Shown: positions 1 through 9,738, counted from the stretch's first letter. The stretch: 64,000 nucleotides of DNA from Collinsella sp. AM18-10 (GCF_003471585.1 NZ_QRJO01000003.1:124001-188000), one strand, 5' to 3'. The notes: generated by a model from the letters alone, not told the origin. Translations and numbers: made by a program.

Positions 1-968
1 GCACGGTTGAGCGCGATGCGCCGGATGCCGCGCGCGTGCTCGACCGCGATGTGTCGGCGGGCGACGCCGAGCGCCTGCGCTCTCGCACGCTGGGCCTCAT
101 GCTGGAGGATACGGCGCTCGAGCTGGGTGCGATGACGTTGAGTCCGCTGTCCAAAACCGAGTACGCGCTGGCGGCGCCGGCGCTTTGCGGCGGCTACCAG
201 GGAGATTACGCGCCCTTTGGCGATGTGTACCTGTCGACGCTTGAGTTTGTGGCGCGTGTGCGCAACCGCGCGTCTGCCGTGGTGCCCCAAGAGCTCGTGA
301 CGCTCAACGCGGTGGAAGATTGTATGGAGCGCGTGCTGGCGCAGGCGCTCTCGACGCTCGACGGTCCGGTCGATATGCTCGACCGCGCGGCACAGCTGCT
401 CGGCGGGGTCGAGCCGGGTGAGATCGATGGCGCGCTTGAGGCGCACGTGGACCGCAATCGATCTTTCGACGACATCCCGATGGCCGCTGGCAAGCCTGAG
501 GCCTGCTCGCTGCTGCTGATGCTCGTTCGACAGGGTGAGGCTGCCCGCCGCATGTTGCCGACGGCGCCGATCGTTTCGTCCCGTTCGTTTGCCGAGCGCT
601 CCTGGCCGTACATGCTTGCGTGGTCCGATCTGGGGCTCAACGGCAAGGAGCGCATGACGGTTGATTCGCTTGCGCGCGCCGAGGTGCGACGCTTTGCCGA
701 CGACGATACGAGTGACCGTATGCGCGGCGAGATGATGGGCCTGTTGGGCGAGCTGTTGGGTATTTCACCCGAGCAGATGGAAGAGCTGCGCTCCGAGGAC
801 GGTCAGCGTCGTCTGCATGAGGGCATGAAGCGGTTTGAGGGCGAGGTCCAGGACGCCATCGACAAGATGATGGGCGGCCAGGGCGGACCGCAGGGCGGGC
901 CCCAGGGCACGCCGATGTCGCATCCACCGGTGGATCCGAGGCAGTTCCCGTTCTTCTCACAGAACTAG
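1..968 (+). CDS. Hypothetical protein, 5' end outside window
   Basis: The reading frame is open from the first bases of the window, so the true start lies upstream; an internal GTG at position 36 is only an apparent start. The visible part is about 320 residues, acidic and helical-looking, with no motif I recognise and no signal peptide in the visible part. The last 30 or so residues are a low-complexity Gly/Gln/Pro tail with a repeated GGPQG unit. It sits upstream of ruvCAB on the same strand, but 240 bases and a structured repeat separate it from ruvC, so a shared operon is uncertain. I cannot assign a function. Confidence 0.8.
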   Translation, partial: TVERDAPDAARVLDRDVSAGDAERLRSRTLGLMLEDTALELGAMTLSPLSKTEYALAAPALCGGYQGDYAPFGDVYLSTLEFVARVRNRASAVVPQELVTLNAVEDCMERVLAQALSTLDGPVDMLDRAAQLLGGVEPGEIDGALEAHVDRNRSFDDIPMAAGKPEACSLLLMLVRQGEAARRMLPTAPIVSSRSFAERSWPYMLAWSDLGLNGKERMTVDSLARAEVRRFADDDTSDRMRGEMMGLLGELLGISPEQMEELRSEDGQRRLHEGMKRFEGEVQDAIDKMMGGQGGPQGGPQGTPMSHPPVDPRQFPFFSQN

Positions 969-970
969 GT

Positions 971-1084
971 CGCTGCGCGCCCGCCAGAGCGGCAATCTGC
1001 CTTTCAATCGTCGGGCATGACCGCAAGGTCAATGCCCTCCTCTTTCAAGGCACCTTGCTCGCTCTGGCGGGCGCTCGCTTGCGT
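971..1084 (+). ncRNA. Structured repeat element R1, copy a (shorter form)
   Basis: This element begins 3 bases after a stop codon. A 15-bp perfect outer stem (977-991 with 1060-1074) is followed by a near-complementary GCAATCTGCC / GGCACCTTGC pair, then flanking TTTCAA loops, then an inner hairpin GGGCATGACC-GCAA-GGTCAATGCCC. The same layout recurs at 39960-40129 and 43189-43359 with different stem bases but the same loops. This copy lacks the leading hairpin present in the other two. No U-tract follows, so it is not an ordinary intrinsic terminator. That it acts as an RNA is inference. Confidence 0.65.
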
Positions 1085-1210
1085 ATGCTCAACCTACAAT
1101 TCGATCTCGGCTGACTTATGGAGCTAGCGTTGTGTTATTCTAGAACAGACGTTCGTGAATGATGCGCGGGGCCTTGTCTTGCGCTGTGCTTGTGGCGAGG
1201 GGAGGTTGGC

Positions 1211-1732
1211 TTGGTCATTTTGGGTATCGACCCTGGTTTGGCCCATACGGGTTGGGGGATTATCGAGGAGCGGCGTGGCGAGGTTCGTTGCCGTGCCTAC
1301 GGTTGCATCGAGACCAGCGCGGGCAGCCCGCTCGCGGTGCGCCTGTCGCATATCGCCCGCGACCTCAAGGGTGTCGTGGAGCGTTATCGACCCGATACCG
1401 CTGCTATCGAGAGCATTTACTTTGGCGCCAACGTTCGCTCGGCCATCCCCACGGCGCATGCCCGCGGTGCTGCGCTCGTGGCGCTTTCGGAGTGCGCGCT
1501 CGAGATTGGCGAATACACGCCCATGCAGATCAAACAGGCCGTGGTGGGCACCGGTGCCGCGGACAAGCGACAGGTCGCCTACATGGTGCGTACGCTCACA
1601 CAGCTCGATCACGACCCGCATCCCGACCATGCCGCCGATGCTCTGGCTTGCGCCATCTGCCACGTTAACCTCAGCCGCACCCGGGCGCTTACCGGCGGCG
1701 AGTTCTATCAACAGAGAGGAACCGGATACTGA
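1211..1732 (+). CDS. ruvC: Crossover junction endodeoxyribonuclease RuvC
   Basis: RuvC is the resolvase that nicks Holliday junctions in complex with RuvAB during recombinational repair. The protein has the RNase H-like fold's acidic residues: IDPG near the N-terminus, AIES in the middle and the terminal DHAADAL motif. I prefer the TTG start at 1211 because a GGGGAGG ribosome site lies just before it and the protein then begins LVILGIDPG as in the family; a TTG at 1190 would add seven residues. It is about 173 residues, normal for RuvC. The stop overlaps the ruvA start by one base, so ruvC-ruvA-ruvB is a translationally coupled operon. Confidence 0.96.
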   Translation: MVILGIDPGLAHTGWGIIEERRGEVRCRAYGCIETSAGSPLAVRLSHIARDLKGVVERYRPDTAAIESIYFGANVRSAIPTAHARGAALVALSECALEIGEYTPMQIKQAVVGTGAADKRQVAYMVRTLTQLDHDPHPDHAADALACAICHVNLSRTRALTGGEFYQQRGTGY

Positions 1733-2352
1733 TGATCTCCCAGCTCCATGGAACGCTTGTCGAGGCCACGATGAGCTCGGCCGTTGTCGATGTATCGGGC
1801 GTGGGCTTTGAGCTCGGCATTTCGGGCAGCACTGCCGCCACGTTGCCCACACCCGGCGGCGAAGTTCGCCTCTATACCCGTATGCAGGTGCGTGAGGACG
1901 CCATGACGCTCTTTGGCTTTGCCTCCAAGGACGAGCGCACGATGTTCGATCGGCTCGTGTCCGTCTCGGGTGTCGGTCCGCGCCTGGCGCTTGCCGTGCT
2001 CTCCACCTATACCGTGGGCCAGCTGTATTCCCTGGTAATGGCCGAGGACGACAAGGGTATGGCCAAGGTTCCCGGTGTGGGCAAAAAGACCGCGCAGCGT
2101 CTGATTCTGGAGCTCAAGAGCACCTTTGCCAAGGACAAGGGCTTTGTTCCGGTCGACGTGATTCCCGGACAGGTTGCGATGCCCGTGCCCGCCGCCGCTC
2201 CTTCGGCGATCGATGACGCCCGTGCAGCACTCCTTTCCATGGGCTTTAGCCCGCAGGAGACCGATGTTGCCCTGAGCGGGTATGATGGGCAGAATATGCG
2301 TGTCGAGGATCTGCTCGGCGCGGCGCTTAAGCGACTTGGAATGGATGCGTGA
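1732..2352 (+). CDS. ruvA: Holliday junction branch migration protein RuvA
   Basis: RuvA binds the four-way junction as a tetramer and loads the RuvB motor. At 206 residues it has the usual three parts: an N-terminal OB-fold (about 1-62), two helix-hairpin-helix motifs (VSGVGPRLA near 77 and VPGVGKKTA near 111) and, after a Pro/Ala-rich linker, a C-terminal UBA-like domain that contacts RuvB. It overlaps both neighbours by one base (TGATG junctions), which supports coupled translation with ruvC and ruvB. Nothing is unusual. Confidence 0.97.
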   Translation: MISQLHGTLVEATMSSAVVDVSGVGFELGISGSTAATLPTPGGEVRLYTRMQVREDAMTLFGFASKDERTMFDRLVSVSGVGPRLALAVLSTYTVGQLYSLVMAEDDKGMAKVPGVGKKTAQRLILELKSTFAKDKGFVPVDVIPGQVAMPVPAAAPSAIDDARAALLSMGFSPQETDVALSGYDGQNMRVEDLLGAALKRLGMDA

Positions 2353-3419
2353 TGTGGGAAGCCGATGACTCTCAGGACCTGTGGGCGACGCCCGGCAGCT
2401 CGCCGGCGGCATCCATGGCGCACGGTGAGCGCATGGTGGGCTCGGAGCTGACGCCCGAGGACCTCGATGTCGACCGTACCCTGCGCCCCCAGCGCTTGGA
2501 TGACTACTGCGGTCAGGAGCACATCAAACAGAGCCTTCGCGTGCTGATTGAGGCCGCGCAGAGCCGTGGCGAGACGCTCGACCACGTGATCTTCTCGGGC
2601 CCTCCGGGTCTGGGTAAGACCACGCTGGCTACGGTTATCGCCAACGAGCTGGGCGCTCAGATCAAGACGACGAGCGGTCCGGCCATCGCGCGCACCGGCG
2701 ACCTGGCGGCCATTCTGACTAACCTGCAGCCGGGTGACGTGCTGTTTATCGACGAGATCCACCGCCTTAACCGTTCGGTCGAGGAAGTTCTGTATCCCGC
2801 GATGGAGGACTTTGCGCTCGATATCGTGATCGGCAAGGGTCCGGCGGCGCGCTCGATTCGCCTGGATATCCCCAAGTTCACGCTGGTGGCGGCAACGACT
2901 CGCTCGGGCATGTTGACCGGCCCATTGCGCGACCGCTTTGGCATCTCGTATCGCCTGGATTACTACACGGTCGAGGAGCTCGCTCAGATCGTGACACGCT
3001 CGGCGACCATTCTGGGCGTGACGATCGACCATTCCAGCGCACTCGAGATCGGCTCGCGTTCGCGTGGTACGCCGCGTCTTGCCAACCGTCTTCTCAAGCG
3101 CGTGCGCGACTACGCGCAGGTGCGCGGCAACGGCCCCATCGAGCTCGATATCTGCCGTCAGGCGCTCGAGTTCTTTGAGATCGATGAGCTTGGTCTGGAC
3201 TGGATGGATATTCGCATTTTGGAGACACTCGCCAAGACGTTCTCCGGCCGTGCCGTGGGCCTGACGACGCTTGCCAGCGCGGTGGGCGAGGACCCGGGGA
3301 CGCTCGAGGATGTCTATGAGCCTTATCTGCTGCAGTGCGGCTTGATGATTCGTACACCGCAGGGTCGCCAGGCAACCCTGCGCACATTCGAGCATTTGGG
3401 TATTGAGCCAACCCTGTAG
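2352..3419 (+). CDS. ruvB: Holliday junction branch migration ATPase RuvB
   Basis: RuvB is the AAA+ ring motor that drives branch migration. Visible motifs are Walker [10 protein letters not shown] (about 83-91), Walker B FIDEIHRL (about 134-141) and the sensor/arginine-finger stretch [16 protein letters not shown], followed by the winged-helix C-terminal domain. Length is 355 residues from ATG 2352, which overlaps the ruvA stop; a GTG three bases earlier is an alternative. The N-terminus carries about 40 extra residues ahead of the core, common in actinobacteria. It is the last gene of the operon. Confidence 0.97.
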   Translation: MWEADDSQDLWATPGSSPAASMAHGERMVGSELTPEDLDVDRTLRPQRLDDYCGQEHIKQSLRVLIEAAQSRGETLDHVIFSGPPGLGKTTLATVIANELGAQIKTTSGPAIARTGDLAAILTNLQPGDVLFIDEIHRLNRSVEEVLYPAMEDFALDIVIGKGPAARSIRLDIPKFTLVAATTRSGMLTGPLRDRFGISYRLDYYTVEELAQIVTRSATILGVTIDHSSALEIGSRSRGTPRLANRLLKRVRDYAQVRGNGPIELDICRQALEFFEIDELGLDWMDIRILETLAKTFSGRAVGLTTLASAVGEDPGTLEDVYEPYLLQCGLMIRTPQGRQATLRTFEHLGIEPTL

Positions 3420-3565
3420 GAATGGGCTTGTTTTAGCGCATCTGTAGGCTATCGCTGAGCATTGGATAAACATATCGCCGTTTGTCGGTTGCGGGTGCTT
3501 TACTATTGCGCGCCCGTGCTATGCTGAATTGGTCTTTTTCTCATCCGGTAACGAAAGGACCGTCC

Positions 3566-5233
3566 ATGCCTACTGACATCGAAATCGCACGTTCCGTCAC
3601 ACCGCTGCCCATTACCGAGGTGGCCAAGAACGCCGGTGTCGACGTAAAGCACCTGATTCCGTACGGCTTCGACAAGGCTAAGGTCGACTACTCTCTGCTC
3701 AACGAGCCGACCGATCACCAGGCCAAGCTCGTCCTCGTGACCGCTATCAATCCCACGCCCGCAGGCGAGGGCAAGACCACCACGACCATCGGCCTGGCCG
3801 ACGGCCTGCGTCGCCGCGGCGTCAAGAGCGCCGTGGCCCTGCGCGAGCCTTCGCTCGGTCCCGTGTTTGGTGTGAAGGGCGGTGCCGCCGGTGGCGGTTG
3901 GGCCCAGGTCATCCCCATGGAGGACATCAACCTGCACTTTACCGGCGACTTCCATGCTATTGGTGCCGCCAACAACCTGCTGGCAGCCATGCTCGACAAC
4001 CATATTCAGCAGGGCAACCAACTCGGTATCGATGTTAAGCGCATCACCTGGAAGCGCGTCGTCGACATGAACGACCGTCAGCTGCGCCATGTCATCGACG
4101 GTATTGGCGGCAAGGCCCAGGGCGTGCCGCGCGAGGACGGCTTCGATATCACCGTTGCCTCCGAGGTCATGGCGATCCTGTGCCTGTCCACGAGCATCAA
4201 CGATCTTAAGGAGCGCTTGGGCGAGATTGTTGTCGGCTACAGCTATGCCGGCGAGCCCGTCCGCGCACGCGACCTTAAGGCCCAGGGAGCTATGGCCGCA
4301 CTGCTCAAGGATGCGCTCAAGCCCAATCTGGTGCAGACGCTCGAGGGTACGCCCGCGTTTGTCCACGGCGGTCCCTTCGCCAATATCGCCCACGGCTGCA
4401 ACTCTATCATGGCCACGCGTATGGCCATGCGTTTTGGCGATGTTGCCATTACCGAGGCCGGCTTCGGTGCCGATCTGGGCGCCGAGAAGTTCCTCGACAT
4501 TAAGTGCCGCATGACGGGCGTTCGCCCCAGCGCCGTCGTGGTCGTCGCGACCGCTCGTGCGCTGAAGTACAACGGTGGCGTCGCCAAGGCCGACCTCAAC
4601 GAGGAGAACCTCGAGGCACTCAAGGCTGGCATGCCCAACCTGCTGCGTCACGTCGACAACATCCAGAACGTCTACGGTCTGCCCTGTGTGGTCGCCATCA
4701 ACCGCTTCCCGACGGACACCGAGGCCGAGCTCGAGCTCATCGAGTCCGAGTGCCAGAAGCTGGGCGTCAATGTGAAGCTGTCCGAGGTCTGGGCCAAGGG
4801 CGGCGAGGGCGCGCTCGATCTGGCCGATGAGGTCATGCGTCTGATTGAGCAGCCGAGCGAGCTCAAGTTTGCCTACGAGGACGGTGCCGATGTGGCCGAC
4901 GCCCTCGAGGCCGTTGCTACCAAGGTCTACCGCGCCGACGGCGTTGACTTTACGCCGGCTGCCAGGCGCCAGCTCGCCGAGCTGCGCGAGAACGGCTTTG
5001 GCAACCTGCCGGTGTGCGTGGCCAAGACCCAGTACAGCTTTAGCGACAACGCCAAGGCGCTGGGCGCTCCCGAGGGCTTCCGCATCACGGTGCGCGAGCT
5101 CAAGGTTTCCGCCGGTGCCCACTTTGTGGTCGCGCTGACCGGTAGCGTTCTGACCATGCCGGGCCTGCCCAAGGTTCCCGCGGCCGAGAACATCGACGTC
5201 GATAACGACGGCAACATCACCGGCTTGTTCTAA
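3566..5233 (+). CDS. fhs: Formate--tetrahydrofolate ligase
   Basis: The enzyme ligates formate to tetrahydrofolate with ATP to give 10-formyl-THF. The protein is 555 residues, the usual length, with the P-loop variant [11 protein letters not shown] at about 63-73 and long stretches typical of the family ([32 protein letters not shown]). The start ATG 3566 follows AACGAAAGGACC; an in-frame upstream extension has no ribosome site. It is monocistronic, with a terminator just downstream. It feeds the same one-carbon route as the fchA-folD pair at 17.5-19 kb. No THF-type riboswitch was recognised in the 146 bases before it. Confidence 0.97.
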   Translation: MPTDIEIARSVTPLPITEVAKNAGVDVKHLIPYGFDKAKVDYSLLNEPTDHQAKLVLVTAINPTPAGEGKTTTTIGLADGLRRRGVKSAVALREPSLGPVFGVKGGAAGGGWAQVIPMEDINLHFTGDFHAIGAANNLLAAMLDNHIQQGNQLGIDVKRITWKRVVDMNDRQLRHVIDGIGGKAQGVPREDGFDITVASEVMAILCLSTSINDLKERLGEIVVGYSYAGEPVRARDLKAQGAMAALLKDALKPNLVQTLEGTPAFVHGGPFANIAHGCNSIMATRMAMRFGDVAITEAGFGADLGAEKFLDIKCRMTGVRPSAVVVVATARALKYNGGVAKADLNEENLEALKAGMPNLLRHVDNIQNVYGLPCVVAINRFPTDTEAELELIESECQKLGVNVKLSEVWAKGGEGALDLADEVMRLIEQPSELKFAYEDGADVADALEAVATKVYRADGVDFTPAARRQLAELRENGFGNLPVCVAKTQYSFSDNAKALGAPEGFRITVRELKVSAGAHFVVALTGSVLTMPGLPKVPAAENIDVDNDGNITGLF

Positions 5234-5258
5234 GCCTGCTGCTCATAGCCGCTTGCCC

Positions 5259-5295
5259 GCCCCGTCGCGCCTACCAAGGCCCGGCGGGGCTTTTT
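5259..5295 (+). terminator. Intrinsic terminator of fhs
   Basis: A GCCCCGTCG / CGGCGGGGC stem (one mismatch) is followed at once by TTTTT, 25 bases after the fhs stop. Confidence 0.85.
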
Positions 5296-5413
5296 GATCC
5301 TTAGGCCCGCGCATGTCTTGTAGATACCGACGGCCTTTGCCCATCACAGGCTTTTGCGCGGGTAGAATGCATGGATAACTTGATGCTCACGAGCGACGGA
5401 AAGGAATCGTTGC

Positions 5414-6403
5414 ATGGATCAGGACAAGACAACCGTGATGGGCGGCTACGGTTCCGCGCAGGCTGGCGATAGCGCCGATGCGACCCGCGTTGTTCCTAAC
5501 CCCGGTTATACCGACCCCGCCGCGACACAGCCTTCTGCCGAGCCCACCCGGGTTATGGGCTATGGCGACTCGGCGCAGGATTCTTGCGCTGCATCTTCGC
5601 AAGGCCCCTATGGCAACGCAGCTCCGGACCCGTTTGATTACGCGCCGCAGGATTCTTATGCCGCCTCGACACCGAATCCCTATGATGACCTGCCGCAGAA
5701 TCCCATTCCGCAGCCTCAGCAGACGACGTATATGCCTCGCACGGCGCAGCCTCGCTACGAGTCGCGCGAGCCGTATCGCGAGTACCCCAAGTCGATACCG
5801 CAATATGGCGAGGACGAGGAGAAGAAGCCGTCGCGTTCGTCGAGCGTGATCAAGAAGATCCTCATCGTGTTGGCGATCTTCTTTGCTCTCTCGGTTGTGT
5901 TTGCCATTGTGTCGGGCATGCTCAACAAGCGAGGGAGTTCAACGGCCGATACCGCTGCCGAGCAAACCGAGTCCGCCTCGTCTAGCACCGTCGATCTGAG
6001 CGATATCCCGGGGCAGTACTGGTCCAACGCCAAGAAACTTCTCAAGTCGCGCGGCGCCAATCTTTCGAATGCCGTGGTCCTGACTGATGATGGCTCAACG
6101 CCCGTCATCGATGCCAACTGGGTCGTTACTTCTGCTTACTATAACGACAGCGGCAACCTCGAAATTCAACTCACGCACAAGAACAGCTCGGGCAACTCGT
6201 CCGACGGCCAAAGCGGTACCGACAGCTCGAGCTCCAATACGCTGGAGGACTTGAGCAACAAGGCACAGGAGTTGGGAGACAAGGCGCAAGAGCTGGGCGA
6301 TACGGCGCAGAACCTAGGCGACACCGCTCAGAACCTGGGTGATATGGCGACGGATGCCTGGAACGCACTGCAAAACGGCATCTCGGGCGCGCAGGGAAAC
6401 TAG
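5414..6403 (+). CDS. Single-pass membrane protein with disordered N-terminus and heptad tail
   Basis: This 329-residue protein has a Pro/Tyr/Gln/Asp-rich, disordered-looking N-terminal 140 residues containing repeated PQDSYA/PNPYDD-like pieces. A transmembrane helix follows at about 147-170. The predicted outside part has a compact segment of about 60 residues (starting near DIPGQYWSNAKKLLKSRG) that loosely resembles a PASTA-type fold, then a Ser/Gly/Asp linker. The C-terminus carries five near-identical heptads (KAQELGD, KAQELGD, TAQELGD variants, TAQNLGD twice), which should form an amphipathic helix. It is alone between fhs and a convergent transporter gene. The start follows ACGGAAAGGA. 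Function is unknown; a cell-envelope role is inference. Confidence 0.85.
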   Translation: MDQDKTTVMGGYGSAQAGDSADATRVVPNPGYTDPAATQPSAEPTRVMGYGDSAQDSCAASSQGPYGNAAPDPFDYAPQDSYAASTPNPYDDLPQNPIPQPQQTTYMPRTAQPRYESREPYREYPKSIPQYGEDEEKKPSRSSSVIKKILIVLAIFFALSVVFAIVSGMLNKRGSSTADTAAEQTESASSSTVDLSDIPGQYWSNAKKLLKSRGANLSNAVVLTDDGSTPVIDANWVVTSAYYNDSGNLEIQLTHKNSSGNSSDGQSGTDSSSSNTLEDLSNKAQELGDKAQELGDTAQNLGDTAQNLGDMATDAWNALQNGISGAQGN

Positions 6404-6415
6404 CTGTTAAGCGGG

Positions 6416-7597
6416 CTACAGTTGCTCGGCCGGACGCTCGGGCGAGCTAAAGCCCGAATCAAACGTGACGACGCACGAGACGTCGGGCCGGCGCTCGTGC
6501 ACGATGCGCGTGACGAGCTCCAGCAGCTCCTCGTCGGATATGTCAAAGCCGTCGGGACGCACCAGGTCAAGCGAAACGAACCCGTCGTGCTCGTGCAGGT
6601 CGTGGATGGAGAGCGCGGGGTCGATCTGCATGACGCCGCGCTTGACCCAGCCGCGTAGGTCGTCGCCGGTGGTGGCGATGGGGTCGCAGTGCAGCGTGAT
6701 ACCGATGCCCATCTGCCGTTTGATATCGTGCTCGATGGTGTCCAAAATCTCGTGGTGCTCAAATGCGTCGCCCTCGCCGGGCATCTCCACGTGGGCGCTG
6801 GCAAACTGACGACCGGGGCCGTAGTCGTGCACCATGAGGTCGTGTGTGCCCAAGACCTGGGGGTACGACATAATCCTGTCGCGGATTTCCTGGACGAGCT
6901 TGGGGTCGGGCGCTTGTCCTAACAGCGGGCTGATGGCGTCGCGCACCAGGCCCAGGCCGCTGATGCAGATGAAGATGCCCACACCCAGGCCTGCCCAGCC
7001 ATCGAGGTCAAAGCCGGTCGTCTGCGAAATAAGCGCCGCCACCAGGACCGAGCCCGAGGTGATGACGTCGTTTTTGGAGTCCTGTGCTGTGGCGATGAGC
7101 GTCTCTGAGTCGATGCGGTCGCCCAACGTGCGGTTGAACGCGGCCATCCAGAGCTTAACGAGCATGGACAAGACGAGGGCGGCTAAGGAGAGCACCGAAT
7201 ATGCAGTGGGGGAAGGCTTGATGATCTTAGTGACCGACTCGAGGATCAGGTTGATGCCGACGGCGCAAACCAGGACGGCGACGAACAGACCGGCTAGGTA
7301 CTCGTAGCGACCGTGGCCATAGGGGTGGCCTTCGTCTGCCGGGCGGCTGGCAAGGCGGAACCCGAGCAGGCTCACGATGTTGCTCGAGGCGTCGGAGAGG
7401 TTGTTGAAGGCGTCGGCGATGAGCGAGACAGAGCCGGCGAGCAGGCCCGCGATGCCCTTGGCCAGGCACAGAGTGACGTTGAGGCCAATGCAGATGAGGC
7501 TTGCGGCGAAGCCCGCGTTGGTGCGGCAGGAGGTATCGACCGGCTCGCCCTCGCTGCCGGGAACAAGCGTATGTACCAGCCGATTTACAAATAGCAT
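6416..7597 (-). CDS. Cation diffusion facilitator family transporter
   Basis: CDF proteins export divalent metal ions in exchange for protons. This 393-residue protein has six predicted membrane segments followed by a cytoplasmic ferredoxin-like domain of about 100 residues. Metal-site motifs are DAFNNLSD in helix 2 and DSKND in helix 5. The latter is a DxxxD rather than the HxxxD of zinc exporters, which in the family points towards manganese or iron; that specificity is inference. ATG 7597 is chosen because GTGAGGAC lies eight bases before it; an upstream in-frame extension lacks a ribosome site. It is convergent with the preceding membrane protein, with only 12 bases between them. Confidence 0.92.
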   Translation of the reverse strand: MLFVNRLVHTLVPGSEGEPVDTSCRTNAGFAASLICIGLNVTLCLAKGIAGLLAGSVSLIADAFNNLSDASSNIVSLLGFRLASRPADEGHPYGHGRYEYLAGLFVAVLVCAVGINLILESVTKIIKPSPTAYSVLSLAALVLSMLVKLWMAAFNRTLGDRIDSETLIATAQDSKNDVITSGSVLVAALISQTTGFDLDGWAGLGVGIFICISGLGLVRDAISPLLGQAPDPKLVQEIRDRIMSYPQVLGTHDLMVHDYGPGRQFASAHVEMPGEGDAFEHHEILDTIEHDIKRQMGIGITLHCDPIATTGDDLRGWVKRGVMQIDPALSIHDLHEHDGFVSLDLVRPDGFDISDEELLELVTRIVHERRPDVSCVVTFDSGFSSPERPAEQL

Positions 7598-7815
7598 AGC
7601 GGTCGTCCTCACAATCATGTTTAAGGGGATAGTGTAGCTCGCGCGGAGGCGCTGTGCACCGATGCTCAGAAAATGCAGTAATGGTCTGCCGGTGCTAACG
7701 AGCGGGCCTTCTCGTCTGCCTGGGTGGTCCATTTTGGGCCACATGGGTATGGGCATGTGCCTGTTTGCTCGACATACTTAACGTCGATAGCCCCTGTGCA
7801 AAGGAGGACGTTTCC

Positions 7816-9153
7816 ATGGACGAGATGTTTGCCATTAAATGTCAAAACTGCGGCGGCCCTATGTACTCGCACCAGGCTAAGCGCAGCTTTGAGTGCGCCT
7901 ATTGCGGCGCGGTCATTCCGTGGCAGGCGGACGCCGGAGAGCCCAAGAGCGCTTTGGGCATTCGCCATACGCCGTTGACGGTGGTGGATGGACTGCTCAA
8001 GCTCACGCATGTGTCGCAACTCGAGCGCCCGGAGGACCCGGACTGGTATTTCTTCAATTCGCACTGGCGCAATCAGTCGGTCCTGGAACATCTGCTGTGG
8101 GAGGATCGCGGCACGGCGCAGGAGTTCCAAGAGGCCACGCATGTGAGCATTCCTTGCCCCTTCTGCGGAGCGTCCTTTGAGGGCGAGTCAACGCAGCGTG
8201 TGTTTGAGTGCCCGTCCTGCGGCAACAAGATCGGCATTGCCGACCTGCTCAAGCCCGGTACGTTTAGCAAACGTCTGACCATGGGCGTGGGTGCGGAGTA
8301 TGTGCCGGAGCAGGGTATTCCCTGCGAAATCTCACCGCAGCAGGCACGTGCCAACGCACTGCAGCTGGTGCGCCAGTACCCGGATGCCTTTGCCGGGCAC
8401 GAGGTGGAAGACGCAATCCAAAACGACATGATGCTCTTCTATTTCCCCATGGCGCTGGCGGACCTGCGTATGATGGCGAGCTTCCCGGGCAAGGGCCTGA
8501 GCAAGGAAACCCTGGTGTACTACGAGGTGCTCGACTGGGCGTATCCGCGGGCAAACTATCTGGATGTTCGCCTTATGGGCATTTTGGAGCCGTGGGACTT
8601 TGCCAAGGTTGGGCCGTTTGACCCGGCCATGCAGGAAGGTGACTTTCGCGTTGTCTCCGTCGATGCGTCTACCAAGGACCAAGTGGTCATTGATAAGTTG
8701 GCGCTCGACATTGTCGGCAACGATGCCGAGGCAGTGCTTGGGCTCAATAAAAAGAGCATCCGAACCTGGGCGCGCAAGGCCCGCAAGCATAAGGACGGTC
8801 TGGTGATGGTGCCGGTCTACTTTGTCGATCGTCCGGCGACGGACAGCCGCGACGGCGAGCAAGTGCGCATCGCTGTGAACGGCCAGACGGGCCGCGCGGC
8901 CGCGGTGGTGTTTAGCGACAAGCGCGAGACGCATGTGGTGGCACCGCTCAACCCGAGCCTGCATCTGTCCGGCGAGAGCACCGTGCACGCCACGCCCATC
9001 GAGGTCAAATACGTTAAGTCGCCGTTTCTGTACCAGATCGTGCGCCGTGGAGGCGGCGAGCAGCAGCATCAGGTGGCAGCGGTCGCCGAGGGTTCTTACC
9101 GAGAAGAAAAGCCCAAACGCAAGGGATTGTTCGCTGCGATTTTTGGTAAGTAG
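7816..9153 (+). CDS. Zinc-ribbon hypothetical protein
   Basis: This is a soluble protein of 445 residues. The N-terminus has a four-cysteine ribbon (CQNCGG at 9-14 with CAYCGA at 27-32), and a second ribbon follows at about 118-145 (CPFCGA with CPSCGN). The remaining 300 residues show no motif I recognise; they are mixed alpha/beta and end in a basic KPKRKG segment. Such paired ribbons occur in proteins that bind nucleic acid or act as assembly adaptors, but nothing here fixes a role. The start ATG follows AAAGGAGGACG. It is divergent from the transporter gene, and its nearest downstream partner is a SHOCT-associated pair. Confidence 0.85.
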   Translation: MDEMFAIKCQNCGGPMYSHQAKRSFECAYCGAVIPWQADAGEPKSALGIRHTPLTVVDGLLKLTHVSQLERPEDPDWYFFNSHWRNQSVLEHLLWEDRGTAQEFQEATHVSIPCPFCGASFEGESTQRVFECPSCGNKIGIADLLKPGTFSKRLTMGVGAEYVPEQGIPCEISPQQARANALQLVRQYPDAFAGHEVEDAIQNDMMLFYFPMALADLRMMASFPGKGLSKETLVYYEVLDWAYPRANYLDVRLMGILEPWDFAKVGPFDPAMQEGDFRVVSVDASTKDQVVIDKLALDIVGNDAEAVLGLNKKSIRTWARKARKHKDGLVMVPVYFVDRPATDSRDGEQVRIAVNGQTGRAAAVVFSDKRETHVVAPLNPSLHLSGESTVHATPIEVKYVKSPFLYQIVRRGGGEQQHQVAAVAEGSYREEKPKRKGLFAAIFGK

Positions 9154-9269
9154 GGGAGTGGTGCCGGGGCGTCGGGCTGCATCGCAAGGTCATGAGACGA
9201 ACTTAAGACTGCTGGGAACGTGCTACCATTGCCGATAGCCTTAATCTTGTAAGAAGCGGAGGCCAGATT

Positions 9270-9641
9270 ATGGGTTTTGCGGATCAGCAGCTTCAGCTTC
9301 AGGTACCGTATTCTCCTGACGACACGTTTAATGCCTTGAAGGCAGCTATGGAAAAGCTGCCTAAAGTAAAAGTTGATAGTGCATCGCCCACAACAAGAAC
9401 AGTTGCAGCCGAGATTGGTATGAGCCTTTGGTCTTGGGGCGAAAATATCAGTATTTCGGTTGTTCCAGTTGAAGGCGGATCTGGCGTTACTGTCAAGTCG
9501 TCATCTAAGGTCAGGGCAAACGTATTAAACGGGGGCAAAAATGCAAAGAATATTGCCGAGATAGTCGATGCCCTATCGAAGGAGCTCGAGCGGTATCCGC
9601 AGGTTTCACGGACTATTGAGACGCTGGCGGATAGTGGTTGA
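9270..9641 (+). CDS. Small conserved-looking hypothetical protein
   Basis: This 123-residue soluble protein starts after a good GCGGAGG site. It has alternating beta strands (LQLQVPY, VAAEIGMSLWSWGENISISVVPV, GVTVKSSSK) and a C-terminal helix, a layout seen in lipid- or polysaccharide-binding beta-sandwich proteins. I cannot name a family. Its stop overlaps by eight bases the start of a 34-residue SHOCT segment in the next frame, and family members elsewhere often carry SHOCT fused at this position. This could therefore be a split or frameshifted two-domain protein. The region is noticeably AT-richer than its neighbours. Confidence 0.75.
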   Translation: MGFADQQLQLQVPYSPDDTFNALKAAMEKLPKVKVDSASPTTRTVAAEIGMSLWSWGENISISVVPVEGGSGVTVKSSSKVRANVLNGGKNAKNIAEIVDALSKELERYPQVSRTIETLADSG

Positions 9642-9738
9642 TGTAGTTGCAAGGCTTGAGAGGCTTGCAGCACTGTGTGAGAGTGGAGTACTTACCGAGG
9701 AAGAGTTTGCTGCAGAAAAGGCAAAAATCCTTTCGTAA
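9634..9738 (+). CDS. SHOCT-domain mini-ORF overlapping the preceding gene
   Basis: A 34-codon frame starting with GTG encodes a peptide with the SHOCT pattern: LERLAALCESGVLTEEEF followed by AEKAKIL. SHOCT is a short helical oligomerisation module normally found at the end of larger proteins. The frame is +1 relative to the 123-residue protein and overlaps its last eight bases. Either it is translated by coupling, or the two were one protein separated by a frameshift. There is no ribosome site of its own. Confidence 0.55.
   Translation: MVDVVARLERLAALCESGVLTEEEFAAEKAKILS

Noticed and set aside
3420..3565. THF riboswitch in the fhs leader
   Set aside because: The conserved core of either THF class could not be found by eye in the leader.
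3503..5122. Long minus-strand open frame of 539 codons opposite fhs
   Set aside because: It is a shadow of the strongly biased fhs codons, has no ribosome site and no protein motif.
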